This document shows positions 1 through 14,265 of a stretch of DNA of 64,000 nucleotides, in pieces (within the stretch, counting starts at the first letter, position 1; the number at the start of each line of letters is the position of its first letter). The stretch lies in the NCBI GenBank assembly GCA_004123355.1, contig SCHM01000002.1, positions 1,674,001 through 1,738,000 on the forward strand, read 5' to 3'. The DNA comes from Amphirosellinia nigrospora. Taxonomy: Eukaryota > Ascomycota > Sordariomycetes > Xylariales > Xylariaceae. Below the pieces are notes generated by a model. That model saw only the letters and a program-made list of their open reading frames with translations, had not been told where the DNA came from and did no database searches. The position numbers and the translations under genes were made by a program.

Positions 1-3000
1 ATATAAAAGCTTTTTATTTATATTTAGTTTTTATTAAAGTTTATAATTAATAAGCTTAAACGTATATTAATGTTTAAAAATTATTTATATATTATTTTTT
101 AAAATATTATATAATAAATATAATATTATATAAAAACTAAAAAAATATTAATTAGTTATTATTAAAAATAAATAAAGCTAAATTTTTTAATAGTTTTAGC
201 AGTATATAAATATATTTTAAACGTTATTAAAAATATTTAAAATAATAAGTTTTAAAATATAGTAAAATTATATTTTTTTAATAAATAATTTAAATATAGC
301 GTTAATTCGATTTAATAAAATAATAAATAATTTTTACTAGTTTATTTATTAAATATTTTTTTATAAGTTTTATAGTTTAAATTTTATTTTTTATATATAA
401 TAATATTATATTTTCGAATTAACTTAAAAGTTTTATTTAATAGCTAAAGCTAAATTAAAAAATAATAAAACTACTATAATAATTAAAAATAACTATTATT
501 AGCTCGGTTATAATATATTAGCGCTTTTTTATAAAATAGTATTTTTAATATAATCGAGCGGTTTTTAAACAATTTAAATTTTAGCGTAAATAATATATAT
601 TTTATTATTTTATATAGCTTAATTTATAATTATTTAATTTATTTTTATTAAATATTTAATAAAATAGTTTAGATTTTTATTATTATATTTATATAAATTT
701 ATTTTGTTTTTTATTAAAATTTTAAATTTTTTTTTTTAAAATATAGGCCTAAAAACCTAACTATATAATTTTTTATACGTTTAAATAAAGCTATTTTTTA
801 TATAGTTTATAAAAATATTTATTTATTTAAATTATTTAGCTTTTTTTATTTATTATTTAATAAAACTAGCTTTATAGTTTTAAAAATTAATATAATATTA
901 ATATATTTATTAGATTTATTTATTATTTATTTTTATTTTAATTATATTATAAAACTATAATATTAATCGCGATATTTTTTTTATTTAAGTATTATTTTTG
1001 CTATAAACGATTAATTTTATTATATTTATTATAATTTTATTTTTATAACTTTTGCTAAGTTTAATATAAAACGTTTTAATAAATAATAATAAAACTAATA
1101 GCGTTAAATAATAAAATTAATATATTAATAATATTAATAGTTTTATTATATTAATAGTTTTATTTATTTATATTAAACGTTATAAAAGTTTATAGATTTT
1201 ATTATTAAGTTATAGTTTTATTTTAATTTAGTTTGTTATTTATAGCTAATTTTTTAATTTTATTTTTTAATAATATATTTATTAAAACTAACGGTTTAAA
1301 TAAATTATTTAATGTTTATATTATAATATTTAGTTTATATGTAAGTTTAAACAACGAAGCTTTAAAAACTTATTAAATTTAAACTATAAACTAAATAGTT
1401 TATATATTTAGTATTTTAGTTTAAATTAATATTTGCTAGCAAATAATAAAATTATATAAAATTTTTTTCCGTAAATTATTTAATATAATATTTAAAAATG
1501 CGTTATAATATAATTTTTATACGTTATAAATATATTTAGTAAATTTAAACTTATACGTTTAGTTTTTAGTTATTATTTCCCGAAAAAAAAATTTATAAAT
1601 TTATTTTTAATAAAACGTATAACTAAAATAATATAAAATCTTTTTAACTTATTATAATTTATAAAATATTATTATAATATTAAAATATTTGCTAAAAATA
1701 ATAATATTAAATAAAAAGTTAAAAAAGTTAAGCTTATAAATATTTAACTATAATAAAAAATTATATAATTTTAAAAATAAGCTTTATTAAAGCTTATTTA
1801 TATATTTTTAAAAAAAAAATAATATTATAAGTTTACTAATATATATAATAATTATTTTAAATTTTTTTTTTTTTTTTTTTAAGCTTAAAGCTTTTTTTTT
1901 TTATTTAATAAATAAACAGGTATATTTTTAACGTTTTAAATATATTTATTTTATTAAAAACTATATAAAATTTTTAAATATATTTTTAATTATTTGAGTT
2001 TACTATAATAATATATATATTTATTTATTTTTATTTTATAGCTAAATAATAGTTTATACTAAATATTATTTATATTTAAAATCTTAAACTATTAATTATT
2101 TACGCTATTAAAATAGTTAAAATTATTAAATATAAAATAAAAGTTATTTATTTATTAAAACTATAATTAGTTTGTTTTAATTTAAATTATTATTTAGTTT
2201 ATACTTTAGCTATAGGCCGAAAAACTAGCAAAAAAACCTTGCCGTTAGTTTTAAAACAAATTTTTATTATAAAGTTATATATTTACTAGCTTAATATTAT
2301 TTATTTTTTTTAATATTAATTAAAAATAATATTTATTTTTATTATTTTAAAAAAATTCGAAATATTTATTTTTTTTATTAGAAATAAATAATTTAATATA
2401 TATTTAACGATATTTACTAATATATTATTATATATTAAATAATATTATTAATATTTTTTTCTAAAAACGTAATTAATATAGCTATAATTTAAATTAATAT
2501 AAATAAAATAAAACTAGTTTAATAATTTATTAGTAAAACTTTATTATATTATTATAATAAAAATATAAATAATATATTTTAATTTTTACTAGTATTTTAT
2601 ATTAATAATAGCTTAAATAATAATAAATTTATTTTAAACATTAATAATAAGTTTTTTAAAATATAAATAATAATTTTTTACCCTTTAAATTATAAAATAA
2701 ATATATAAAAAATAAATAATATTACTATTAAAGTTAAACTATATTTATTTAAAGTAAATTTTTACTTTTAAACTGTTTAAAATTTTAGCAAAAAAATACT
2801 AAAAATTAGTTTATAAATATATATTTATTTTAATTATAATAATAAAAAATATAAACTATAAAATAAATAATTAATAATATAAATTATTTTAATATTTTTA
2901 AAAAATTATTATATAATTTTAACGTTTAATTAATATTATTTAATATATTTTTAGCTTAAAATATTATATTATATATTTTTTTTAGAATATATTTTTATAT

Positions 3001-3055
3001 TTTAAAACTTATATTTATTATTTTTAGTAACTTTTTATTATTTATAATTATAAAG
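1..3055. other. RIP-degraded DNA, no gene seen
   Basis: AT-rich sequence left of the delimited LTR element. I see no intact reading frame, terminal repeat or recognisable transposon protein. It probably consists of older transposon remains, but that rests on composition alone. Confidence 0.6.
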
Positions 3056-3060
3056 GCGTA
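3056..3060. repeat. Target-site duplication, left copy (GCGTA)
   Basis: The five bases GCGTA directly precede the left LTR and recur directly after the right LTR. Confidence 0.7.
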
Positions 3061-3228
3061 TATAAAGGGTTGTAGCTTTAAGGCTAAGAAATATTGTTTA
3101 TTAATTGCGATAAAGAAAAAGAAATCTATGCGCGCTAGCGTATATAGAAGGGCTGCTATAGTAGCTCTAGTTTAAGGCCAGAGCTATAACCTAGGTTATA
3201 AGTTTATTAGTTTAGTTAATTTATAATA
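3061..3228. repeat. Left LTR of the RIP-degraded element
   Basis: It aligns end to end with 9775-9944 with only transitions and two small indels. It keeps a 16-bp perfect palindrome at 3185-3200 and a short inverted repeat (GCTCT...AGAGC) just upstream of it. A TATA-like TATATAGAAG lies around 3150. Confidence 0.8.
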
Positions 3229-6200
3229 TTATTTTTTTTTATTTGTTTATAAACGTAAATATAGCTAGTAAGGCGTAAAAAATAATTTTTATTATTAAGC
3301 TTTATTTAATAATATATTATTGCTTTATATTATTTGCTTATTAATATTATTATTTTATATTGTTTTTGTTTAATTATATAAAAAGGAAAAGTTTTTTTTT
3401 TTAGTTTTTTTTTCTTTTTTTTTTAATTTATTATTTTTATAAATTTTATTATTTTTAAACGTTTAATTTATAGCTAAATATAAGCTATTTTTTATTTGCA
3501 TTAAAATAATAAAAAGCTATTTATTTTTAATATATTTTAAGTAAATATATATTTTAAACCGGTATAATTATTAATTAGCTATTTATTAACTATTTTGTTT
3601 TATTTTTGCTTTGTTTTATTTTTATTTTAAAAAAAAAACTAATTACTATAAGCTTAAATAGTTTTTTTTAGCTTATAAACCGTTTATTTACCCGTTTAAT
3701 AAAGCTTAAGATTTTTTATATTATAAAATAGCTATTTAGCTATTTTTTATTTATTTAATATTTATTTATAATAATATATAATAATTTTTTATTTAGCTAA
3801 AAATTTTTAGGCTTTTTATATTAACGCTAAAAATAAATAATAGTTCGTTTAATATTTTTTAACTGCTTTTAAGCTTTATTTTTTTAAAGCTATTTTTTTT
3901 TTAATATATTATTAAATATTAATAAACGTTATAGCGTTTATACTAGCTTAAATAAAAAAGTTAGAATATATATATATTTTATAAATATTTTATATTTATT
4001 TTTGCTTTTTTATTATTAATAAATAATTTATAGCTATTTTATACTATTAATATAGTTAAAGTTTTAATAAATTATATAACGTTATATATAGTTATAATAA
4101 TAAAATATAAATAAATATTAATATATTATATTAATTTAATATTTATTAATTTTTGCTTAAATATTATTATAACTTAAAAAACTATTAGTATATTTATTAT
4201 ATAAATTATAAGTTTTTAGCTTTAAAGCTATATTTTTTTTTTAAATAGTTTAAACGTTAAAAAATTTTTTAGTTTTATATTTATTATTTTTTATAAAAAT
4301 AATAGCTTAATATTTATAAATAAATAACTTATTATAAGCTAAAAAATAAATAAATATTTATAAGCTATTAATAATATTTTTTATTTTTAAATATATATTA
4401 TAAAATATATTTATTTTTATTTAAAAGCGTTAAGTTTTTTTTAAATAAATTATTTTTAAGCTTATTTTTTAATTAAAACTTTTATTTAGCGAAAAAATAG
4501 TATAAAAATGTTTTTAAGCTATATAGTTATAACGCTAACTATAGCGCTTTTATTAATAATAATAACGCTATAAATAAAATATTAATATAAAAAATTAATT
4601 AATAGCTTTATTTTTATTTTATATAAACTTATTAATAATTTTTTTTTTTTTTAATAAAATAGTTTAAGCTTTTTATAGTTTAAACTTTAGTTAATACGGC
4701 CGCTTTTTTTTATAAACTATTTATTTTTTTTTTATTTTAAATAAAATAAAATTTATATTTATTAAACTAAATAAAAAAAAAAATAATAAAAAAAATAAAA
4801 AAAAAATAAATAATATATTTATATAATTTGCTTATAAATTTAGCTAATAAATTATTATTTAGTTATTTTTTATTATTTTTTAAATTTTTTTAAAATATAT
4901 TTAAAAATATTTTTATTTTATTATTTAATAGCGCGGGCTTTTTTTTTTTTACTATTAGCGTATATTTATTTATAGCTTTATAATAACGTTTAAATAGTTT
5001 TAACGTTTTTATTTTTTAAAGTTATAAATTAGCTTTTATATAAGCTATTAGTAATTTTTTATTTTATTAATTTATTAATAAATTAAGCTTTTTTTGTTTT
5101 TTTATATTTATTTTTGCTTAAATATATTTTTATTTAATATTTATTTTATTTAAATATTATTATAAAGGTTAAATATTTAAGTTTAGTTATAAAAATAAAA
5201 ATTAATAATAGTTTTATAATAAATCGATATAAAAATAAAATATATTTTTTTAAAAATATTAAGCTTTTTATATAAACTAATAATTTTAATAATTTTATAT
5301 TTAAAATATAATTAAACTAATTTTAAAAAAGCTAGTTTATAATATTTTTTAAATTTAATTATTTAATTATTTATTTATAACGTTTAATAAAAATTATTTA
5401 ATATTAGTTATTTTTTTATTTTTTATTATATTATTATTATTATTATTTAAATAACTATTAAATATTTTATAACTTTTAAATAAAAGCTTTTATTAAAGCT
5501 TTTAGCTTATAAAAATATAAATAAATATTTTATTTATTTTATAAGTTTAATATAATATTTATTATATAAAAAAAAAACTTAGCTTTATAATAATAAGTTT
5601 TTATTATTAATTATAAATATTATTTTAAAAGTAAGTTTTTTTAGTTAAATTATATATAAGCTATAAAAATATAAAAATAAACTAGTATTTTTAGTTTTTT
5701 ATTTTATTATTTTATTAGTTTTTAAATAATAAATTATATTTAGTTTTTATTTAATACTAATTAATTTATATATAATTATTATTAAAATTTTTATTTAGTT
5801 TAATTTTAATTATTTATAATATTTTTAAAAAATCTATAAAAACGTTAAAAATAATTAATAAACTATTTATATATTTTATTTATTAAGTTTATTATTTTTA
5901 TTATAATTATTTTATTTAGTTTTTATAATAATTATTATAAAAAATTTATTTTTATTTTTTATTAATAAATTTATTATAAAATTTATTAATAGTTCGTTTT
6001 AAAATTATTTTAATATTAATAAAAGCTTAAAAAGTTTTTTTTTTTATATTTTTAAACGTTTTTTTTATTATATATTATAATTATTAATAAATAATATATT
6101 ATGATATATTTTTAGCTAAAAATAGTTTTTTAATAAAATAGCTAAAATATTATTATATTTTAAATAACTAATTAATATAAATTATAATAGTTTTAAATTA

Positions 6201-9200
6201 AACCGGTTTAAAATTTTTATTTTAATATTTATATTTAGTTTTAATATTTAAATAAATTATTAGCTTTTATTTTATATTTAAATATTAATATTAAAAAGTT
6301 TTTTTTCGATTTTAAAGTTTATAAAAAACTTTTTTTCGTTATTTTTTATAGCTTTTATAGCTAATTAATAGCTTAAATATTATTTTATAGCTATATTTTA
6401 TTTTTATTATAAGTTTTTATTTATAAAAATATTTTATTTTATAAGGATTTTTTTATTTATTAGTTTTATAGCTATTATATAAATATTAGTTTTTGTTTTT
6501 TTTTATTTATTTTTTTTTTAAAAATTAAAATTTTTAACTAAAAATTATTCGTTAGTTTTAAAAAATAAGTTTTATTTTTATTTAAAAAAAACGTTTAATT
6601 ATTTATTATTTATTTTAGTTTTATAAAATAGTAAATTAAAATTTATAAAAAATTTAGCTTATTAAATTTATTATTTGAAAATTTTTTAGTTATTATAAAA
6701 TATTTTAAGTTTTTATAGTTTAATAAAATTAAAAACGTTTTTTTTAAGTTTAAAGTTTAATATTTTATATTTTTAAATAATTTATTATTATTAATAGTTT
6801 TTTATTATATATTTTATAGTTAATTTTATAAATAAAAATTTTCGAAAAAAATAAACTATTAAATAAAAAAGTTTTTATTTATTATATTAAAATAAATAAT
6901 TTTATAAGCTATTTTAAGCAATTAGTTTTTATAACTATAAACTTATTTAAATTAAATTAAATAAAAATAGTTTTAATATAAAAAATTTTAAGTTTTTAAA
7001 AGCTATTTTTTTTATTTTTTTAATAAAAAAAAACTTTTTTTTTATAAAAAATAAATAATATAATAATATAAATATTTAAAAATAAATTATTAATAAAAGT
7101 TTATAAATTTTAAAAAGCTTTTTATATTTTTAAACAATTTAAAAGCTTTTTATTTTTAAATAGTTTTTATTTTTTAAAGTTTATATATATTTTAACGTTT
7201 ATTTTAATAATAAACTTAAATATTTAGTTTTTATTATTTTAAATTTATATTTATTAATATTAAAATATAATTTTATAGCTTTTAAAACGTTTAATATTTT
7301 TTTATTTTTTTTATATAGTTTTTTTTTAATTATTAAACTATATTAAAATATTATTTATATATATAAATATAAATATATTTAAATATAAAACGTTTATATA
7401 GCGTTAAAATATAGCTAAAGCTTTTAATAGCTTAAAAAAATAATTAGCTATTTAAAAATCGAACTAAATATAAAACGCTATTTTTTATTTATTTTTTTTT
7501 TTAATATAAAGCTTATAAAAAGTAGCTTTTATATTTAGCTTAATAAACTAATATTTTTAATAAATTTATTAATATTTTAAAATTAAAAAAAAAAAATATT
7601 TATTTGTTTATATTATAATATTAAACGTTTAATAATTAATATAAAAATATAATTTTTTTTAGTTTTTTATAAATATATTAAGTTTTATTAATAAGCTATT
7701 AATATAAATATAGCTTTTATTAAATAGCTTTATAAATATTTTTATAATATTAATAGTTTATTTTTATATATTATATAAAAGTTTTATAAAACTAAAAGTT
7801 TTTATTTTTTATTGTTTTATACGATAAAGATTTTATAATTTATTTTTTATAATATAAAAATAGTTTTTTTTTTTTTTTTATTAAATAGTTTTATTTAAAG
7901 TTTAAGCTTTTTTAATAATTATATTTTTATTTTCGTTATATTTTTAATATAAGCGTTTTACGATATTTATTAATATAATTATAAATATTAACGCGTTTAT
8001 TATTTAAAAATATTTTAATTTTTTAATTTTTGTTCTAAAAATTATTATATTAAACTATTTAGTTTTTATATTTATTATAGCTATTAAGTTTTAGTATATA
8101 ATTTAACTTTTATATTTTAAAATAATTAGTTTTTTTATATTAATTATATATTTATAAGCTATATATATTATTTTTAATTTTTTTATTTATAGCTTTTTTA
8201 AATTAAATTATATTATAAATAGTTTATTATATATATTAATATTTATTATTAAAAACTATTTATATTAGTTTTTATAAGTTATTTTATTAATAATTTTTTA
8301 TTTTATTATTGTTTTTTATAGTTTTTTAATATAATATTATATATAATAATATAAACGCGGGCTAATAAATATTTATAATAGCTATATATTTATAATTTTA
8401 ATTTATTAATATTTTAATAATTAATATTTTATTATAAATAAAGTTTATAATAAAAAATATATTATTTATATATTATTTTAGTTTAGTTTTAAGTTATAAA
8501 AATTAAATTTTTTATATTTTTTATTTATAAAAAAATAAAATATTTTTTTTAATTTTTAAAGTTTATTAATAGTTTTAGTGCTATATATTATATTTATAGT
8601 TTTTATTTTATTATTACGCTATATTAGCATAAAAAATATTTATTAATAAAATAGCCCGTTTTTTATATTTAAAATATTATTTATTAGTTTTTATTTGTTT
8701 AGTTTAATATTTAATATTTAATAAGCTTAAAGCTTATAATAAGCTAAATAAAGCTAATAATTTAATTTTATTATAATTATATTATTTTTAACGTTTATAA
8801 TAAAAATAAAAGCTAATAAATAAATAGTAATTATTTTTTTTTATTATTTTTATATTAGTTTTAGCGTAATAGTTTAGTTTTTAAAGCGGCTAATATAGCT
8901 ATAATTTTATTAATTTATTTATTATAGTTTTAAAAAAGTTATTTTAAAAATTAAAATAATAAACTATTATTTAATATTTTTTTTAATATAATTAGCTTAG
9001 TTTTATTAGTTTATAGCGTATTATTTATATTTATAAATATACGTTTTATTTTAAAAAAAATTTAAAAAATAGTTTTTATTTTATATAAATAAAAAGCTTT
9101 AAAATAGTTTTTATAAATAGTTAATATTAATAATAATTATAAAAAAACTATATAAATTTATAAATTATAAGTTTAAAAGCGTTTATTAATAATAAAAATA

Positions 9201-9774
9201 ATATAATTATAGTTTTAATAATATTTTTAAACTATTTATTAATTTAATAAAACTTATTAGTTTTTTTTATAAATTTAATATTTTAGTCGAATTTTTGCTT
9301 TATAGCTATTTTATAAAAAATTTTATAAATATTTATAAACTTATTTAATAAAATAAAAGTTTATATTTTAATTTATTAAAAAATTAACTATTTTTATAAA
9401 ATTTTTTATTTATAATTATTTGCTATAAAAATAATAATACTAACGTTAAATATTAAAGTATAAAAATAAAATAATATTATAATTTATTTATTTTTTATAA
9501 CTATTATATATAGTTAACGTTTAAATTTTATTAATTATTAAAAATAGTTTAAATTTATTCGGAAAATATTAATATTATTTAATTAATAATAATATATTTT
9601 TTTATAGTTTTATCGGAACTATTTAATAAAGTTTAAATTATATCGTTAAGCTTTAAATTATTATAAAAAGTTTCGCGAAAATTTTTTATTATTTATATAT
9701 TTATTAATTTTTATTATTATATAGCTAATAAACTATATATTCGTTGTTTAAAAATAAAATAATCGTAGTTAATA
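3229..9774. other. Interior of the LTR element, unreadable
   Basis: About 6.5 kb of sequence where gag and pol would lie. All six frames are closed by TAA/TAG stops created by C-to-T changes. I could not identify reverse-transcriptase or integrase motifs by eye. Confidence 0.6.
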
Positions 9775-9944
9775 TATAAAAAGTTATAGTTTTAAAGCTA
9801 AAAAATATTATTTATTAACTGCGAATAAAAAAAAAAAAATCTATACGCGCTAGTATATATAAAAGGCTGCTATATAGTAGCTCCAGCTCGGGGCCGGAGC
9901 TATAACCTAGGTTATAGGCTTATTAGCCTGGCTAACTTATAATA
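9775..9944. repeat. Right LTR of the RIP-degraded element
   Basis: Partner of 3061-3228. It retains more G and C in its middle (GCTCC...GGAGC around 9880-9901 where the left copy has GCTCT...AGAGC), whereas the left copy retains G at other sites, so the two copies were mutated independently. The 16-bp palindrome is intact at 9901-9916. Confidence 0.8.
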
Positions 9945-9949
9945 GCGTA
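9945..9949. repeat. Target-site duplication, right copy (GCGTA)
   Basis: Same five bases as at 3056-3060, directly adjoining the right LTR. Confidence 0.7.
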
Positions 9950-12900
9950 TTTTATTATTATAAATGTTTTTATTTATAATTTCGATTATATTTATATTAG
10001 CGTAATTATTTTAGTTTTAAATTTTAAACGCTAACGGTTTTATTTGTTTAGCTAAATATAGGCGCGTTTTATTATTTTTATATACGCTAGGTTTTATTAA
10101 TAAAATAAAAATAAAATTTTTAAAGATAAATATAGGATATATATTGCTCGAATATAAATAGCAAGGTTTATTAAAAAAATAATCTAAAAATATATTAGCA
10201 ATATAAAAAAAATAAATCGATATAATAAAACTTATAATAAAACTAAAATATATATTATAAAATTATAACGGATATTTTTTAACGTTAATTTTATAACTAT
10301 ATTTATATATATAAAAAATCTAGTTTGGTTAAGTTTATAAAAATTTTTAAACTTAAATATTATATATATCGTTAGTACTGCTAGATTATTTAACTTTAAA
10401 TAATATATTAGGTTAAATATTAAAAATATTTTAAATAAAACGGTTTTAAGCTGTTTATAGATTTTATATTATAAAACGTTTTAAAACGTTATTACGAACA
10501 AGTAATTATTTAGCTAAAAATATAATATCGATTAAAATATAGTAAGTAATTTTAATAGTATAAATAATAAAAAAACGAGTTTAAATAAAAATATTTTTAT
10601 TTTAATATAATTATATAATAAAATAAAATAAAAATTAATAAATAGGATTAAAATATAAAGCTTGAAATTATATTAAATTATAAACTTTTAAGCAGCTACG
10701 ACCGGGAAAACGCTAGAAATATAGCGGATAGTAATTTTAAGCAATATTTTTAAAAATAAAATAGCTTAGCTGCTTATTGTGGCGAATAGCTAATAAACTA
10801 AAATAAGCTAATATTACGTTTAAAGATTTTAAAAATATTATATAAAAAGTTAGCTTAAAAGTATAGCTTTTTTTTTATTTATTTTAATATATTATTACGG
10901 TAAAAATAGCGTATTTTCGAAGTTTTTACTGCTCCGGCGGCAAAAAGCAGCTTTATTTACTACTATATTATTATAAATATATATATTTATAGCAAACGAT
11001 TTAGCTTTAAATTTAAAAATTAAAGTTTATAGTAAATAAAGTTTACTTTTATTATTAAAGAAAATATTATTAGCCGATTATAGCGCTATAATATTGATTT
11101 TATATAAATTAAGTTATAGTATAAAACGTTAAAAGCTAGTTTAAATTAAGCTTATATGGTTTTTTTAACCGAAGTTATTATTTTATTAATTAAAAATTAA
11201 TTACGTTATATTTTTTTGTTTGTTTTAAGCGCTTATTAAACGGTTTTTATATAAAATAAACGTTTTTAATATAAAATAAACGGTATTTTTTATAAATATT
11301 AAATTTTTTATAATATTTAATAAAAATACTTTTAATATATAAAATAGCTATTTAATTTGTTTTAAATAAAATGTTTTTTAATACGTTTATTATAGCTTTA
11401 TATATTATACTTAAATAGTAATAAATAAAGTTAAAATATTTAAAAAGTTTGTTTATATATATAAATTTTAAAAAAAGTTTAATTAAATATATATAATATT
11501 TAGCTAAATAATTAAATATTATTTAAAATAAAAATAAAACTTTTAGCTATAATAATTAATATTATTATAAGGTTATAATTTATATAATAAAAAAATATTG
11601 TAATATTATATTTTTTTATAGCTATTATTAAAATATTAGTTTTAGCGTAATTTTAAGCTTTATAAAAACGTAGCGTTATTTTTATTATTTATATCGATAT
11701 TTTTAAACTTTAATTTATAATAAATTATATTAAGCTTTAATAAATAATAAAAAGCTTTTTTTTATAATAAAAAAAGCTATAATTTTGTTTAGCTATTTTT
11801 AATATAAATAAATTGCTATTATTAAGCTGTTTTTTTAATATAATAAGGTTATTTTTAAAAAAAAAATAAATAAAAAAAATATAAAAAAAATAAAATTTAG
11901 ATTTAAATAATAAAATTTAAATTTAAACAATAAAAAAAGCAATAATAATAATAATAATAAATTAGTAGTTTAATTAATTTAATTTTTATTAATATAAAGT
12001 ACGCTATAAATTATATAAATATAAAACTGTTTATTTTTAAAAAATATATTATTTATTATAAACGGGCAAAAATTAAATATAATTATTTATTTAAATATAA
12101 TAATATATTACTATAATATTTATATAATATTAGTTTATATTAATATATATTAATTATTTTTTTAATTATTAGCTAGCTTATATAATTATCCTTTTTACGC
12201 TTTTTATATATATTTGTTTAAATAATATAAATAAACAAAAGTTTTTATTTTTAAAATAAAAATATATAGCTAAAGACCGCGGAACATTAAAGGCGTAGCT
12301 TGTATTATTAAAACTTGAATAAAAATTATTTTAAGTCTAGGTTATATTTTAAATATAACTTTTTTTTTTTTTTTAGCAAAAGTTTTTATAGTTAATAAAA
12401 CATTTTTATTATATTTATATAGTATTAAACTTTATAATTAACGATAAATTATTTAATTTATATTAAAATATATATTATTAAATTATAAATTTAAATAAAT
12501 ATTTTTAAATAGTTAGCTTATTTAAAGTTTTTAATTGTTGTTTTTTTATTTTTAAATAAAAAAGGCTATAAATTAAATAACGCTTTATTTTTAAGGTTTA
12601 TTTTTAGAAAATATTATTATTTATTATTATTATAATTATTATTATTATTATTATTATTATATTATAATTATTATTATTACTATTATTATTATTTTATTAT
12701 TATTGCTATTATTATTAATTATATTTATTAAAAAGATTTTTAAGCTATTTTTTAATATTTTAATAAAAATAATTATATTTTTTTTTATATAAAAATTTTA
12801 AATATATAAGCTATTTTAGTATTTAAACGTATTAAAGCAATATATAAATAGTTTTTTAATAGTTTTTATTGTTTTTAAGTAATATTTAAATATAAGCTTT

Positions 12901-13772
12901 ATTTAAATATAAAGTTTAAAATAGTTATTTAGCGAATTATACGATTTAATACGCTTAATGTATTAAAATAACTAAAAATTTAGTTAAATAGTATTTAAAA
13001 GTAAATAATTCGATTTTTTAATAATTATATAATATAAGTTTTTTAATATTAAACTTAAAAATAGTTAATATTTATAAAATCGAACGTTAGTTTATCGATA
13101 ATAATACGCGTTTTTTAATAAAAAAAATAATTATAATAATAATAATTAAAATATTTAAATTTTATTTATTTAAAAAAAAAAAAAACGTAGTAATAGTATT
13201 TTTTAGCGTTAATAAAAACAATAAAAATATTTAAGCTTTAGTTTAAAAAAATAATATATAATAATTATATTTTTTAATAATAATAAAAATAATAACGAGG
13301 TAGATTATAATAAAATAAATAACGAAAAAATAAACGAAAAAAAAGAAAAAATAATAGTTATAAAAACAATAGTTTATATAGTTGTTTTATTTAACTTAAT
13401 AATGCCGAAAGTTTTATAGTTTTCGAAATCTTTTTATATAAATATTTTTTAAATTTTTTATTATAATAAAAATATAAATCTTAATTATTTCTATTAATTA
13501 ATAATAAATATATCGTTATTATTATCGAAGAATTTTTTCGTTCGTATAACTTAAATACTAGTTTGCTTATTTTTTTACGCTTAGTTAAAAAATATTATTA
13601 AAGCTATATAAATGTCTTAAATAATAAAAATAAATAAAATTAAAATTAAAATCTAAAAAGTTTATTTTATTTATAAATAATTTATTTAGCTATATATTTA
13701 TTTTAATAAAATATTAATTTTTTAATTTTATTAATTTTAATTTTTAAAAATAATTTAAGTTTTAAATAATTA
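9950..13772. other. RIP-degraded DNA with a partly spared patch
   Basis: No intact gene. The part from about 10,680 to 10,990 keeps more G and C than its surroundings (for example around 10,700 and 10,930) and may be a less mutated piece of a transposon, but I cannot name it. An ATT-type microsatellite occupies roughly 12,615-12,730. Confidence 0.5.
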
Positions 13773-14265
13773 AAGTTATAATAAGTGCACTATACGACTA
13801 AATCCTAATATAGCCACTAATAAAATGCTAAGCCTCCACCTTGGTATTCCATATCCTTTTTATAAGGGTTAGCGCAACTGTGTAGTAGCTAGGAACGCCA
13901 ATTATAATAATACCAAGGTATTATAGCTTGCAAGTTCAAGCCTTATAAGTAGTAAAAAGCCTAGCTTTTTTTAGGTGCGTATATTAGTTATTTCCCTTAA
14001 TATATAAGTACTTTAAACGCTTTAACTTAGTAGCCTTACTTAACTACCTCCGTAAAAAAAAGGAAAAAAAAAGGCTAAAGTTTAAAAAACTAAACCTTAT
14101 ATAAAAAAAAAAGAAGTTATAATAAATATATTATATAACTAAATCTTAATATAGCTACTAATAAAATGCTAAACTTTTATTTTAATATTCTACATTTTTT
14201 TTATAAAAGGTTAGTATAACTATATAATAGCTAAAAACGCTAATTATAATAATTAAAATATTTTT
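13773..14265. repeat. Tandem direct repeat, one copy spared and one RIP-mutated
   Basis: A unit of about 145 bp at 13,773-13,920 recurs at 14,114-14,262 with a period of 341 bp. The first copy has near-normal composition. In the second copy nearly every difference is C-to-T or G-to-A, including clusters such as GTGCAC becoming ATATAT. The sequence between the copies (to about 14,060) is also only mildly AT-rich. The simplest reading is a younger repeat copy lying beside an older, RIP-hit relative. No coding potential is visible. Confidence 0.75.

Larger units (their letters stand above)
3061..9944. mobile_element. LTR retrotransposon, RIP-degraded
   Basis: Two direct repeats of about 170 bp lie 6.7 kb apart and differ almost only by C-to-T and G-to-A transitions. 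The element is bracketed by the 5-bp direct repeat GCGTA (3056-3060 and 9945-9949), the target duplication expected for LTR-element integration. The repeats begin and end TA...TA, which is what RIP would make of the canonical TG...CA ends. The total length of about 6.9 kb fits a Ty3 or Copia element. The interior is too mutated for me to read gag or pol, so neither family nor orientation is assigned. A pyrimidine-rich run just after the left repeat could be a polypurine tract on the minus strand, a weak hint that the element points left. Confidence 0.8.
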
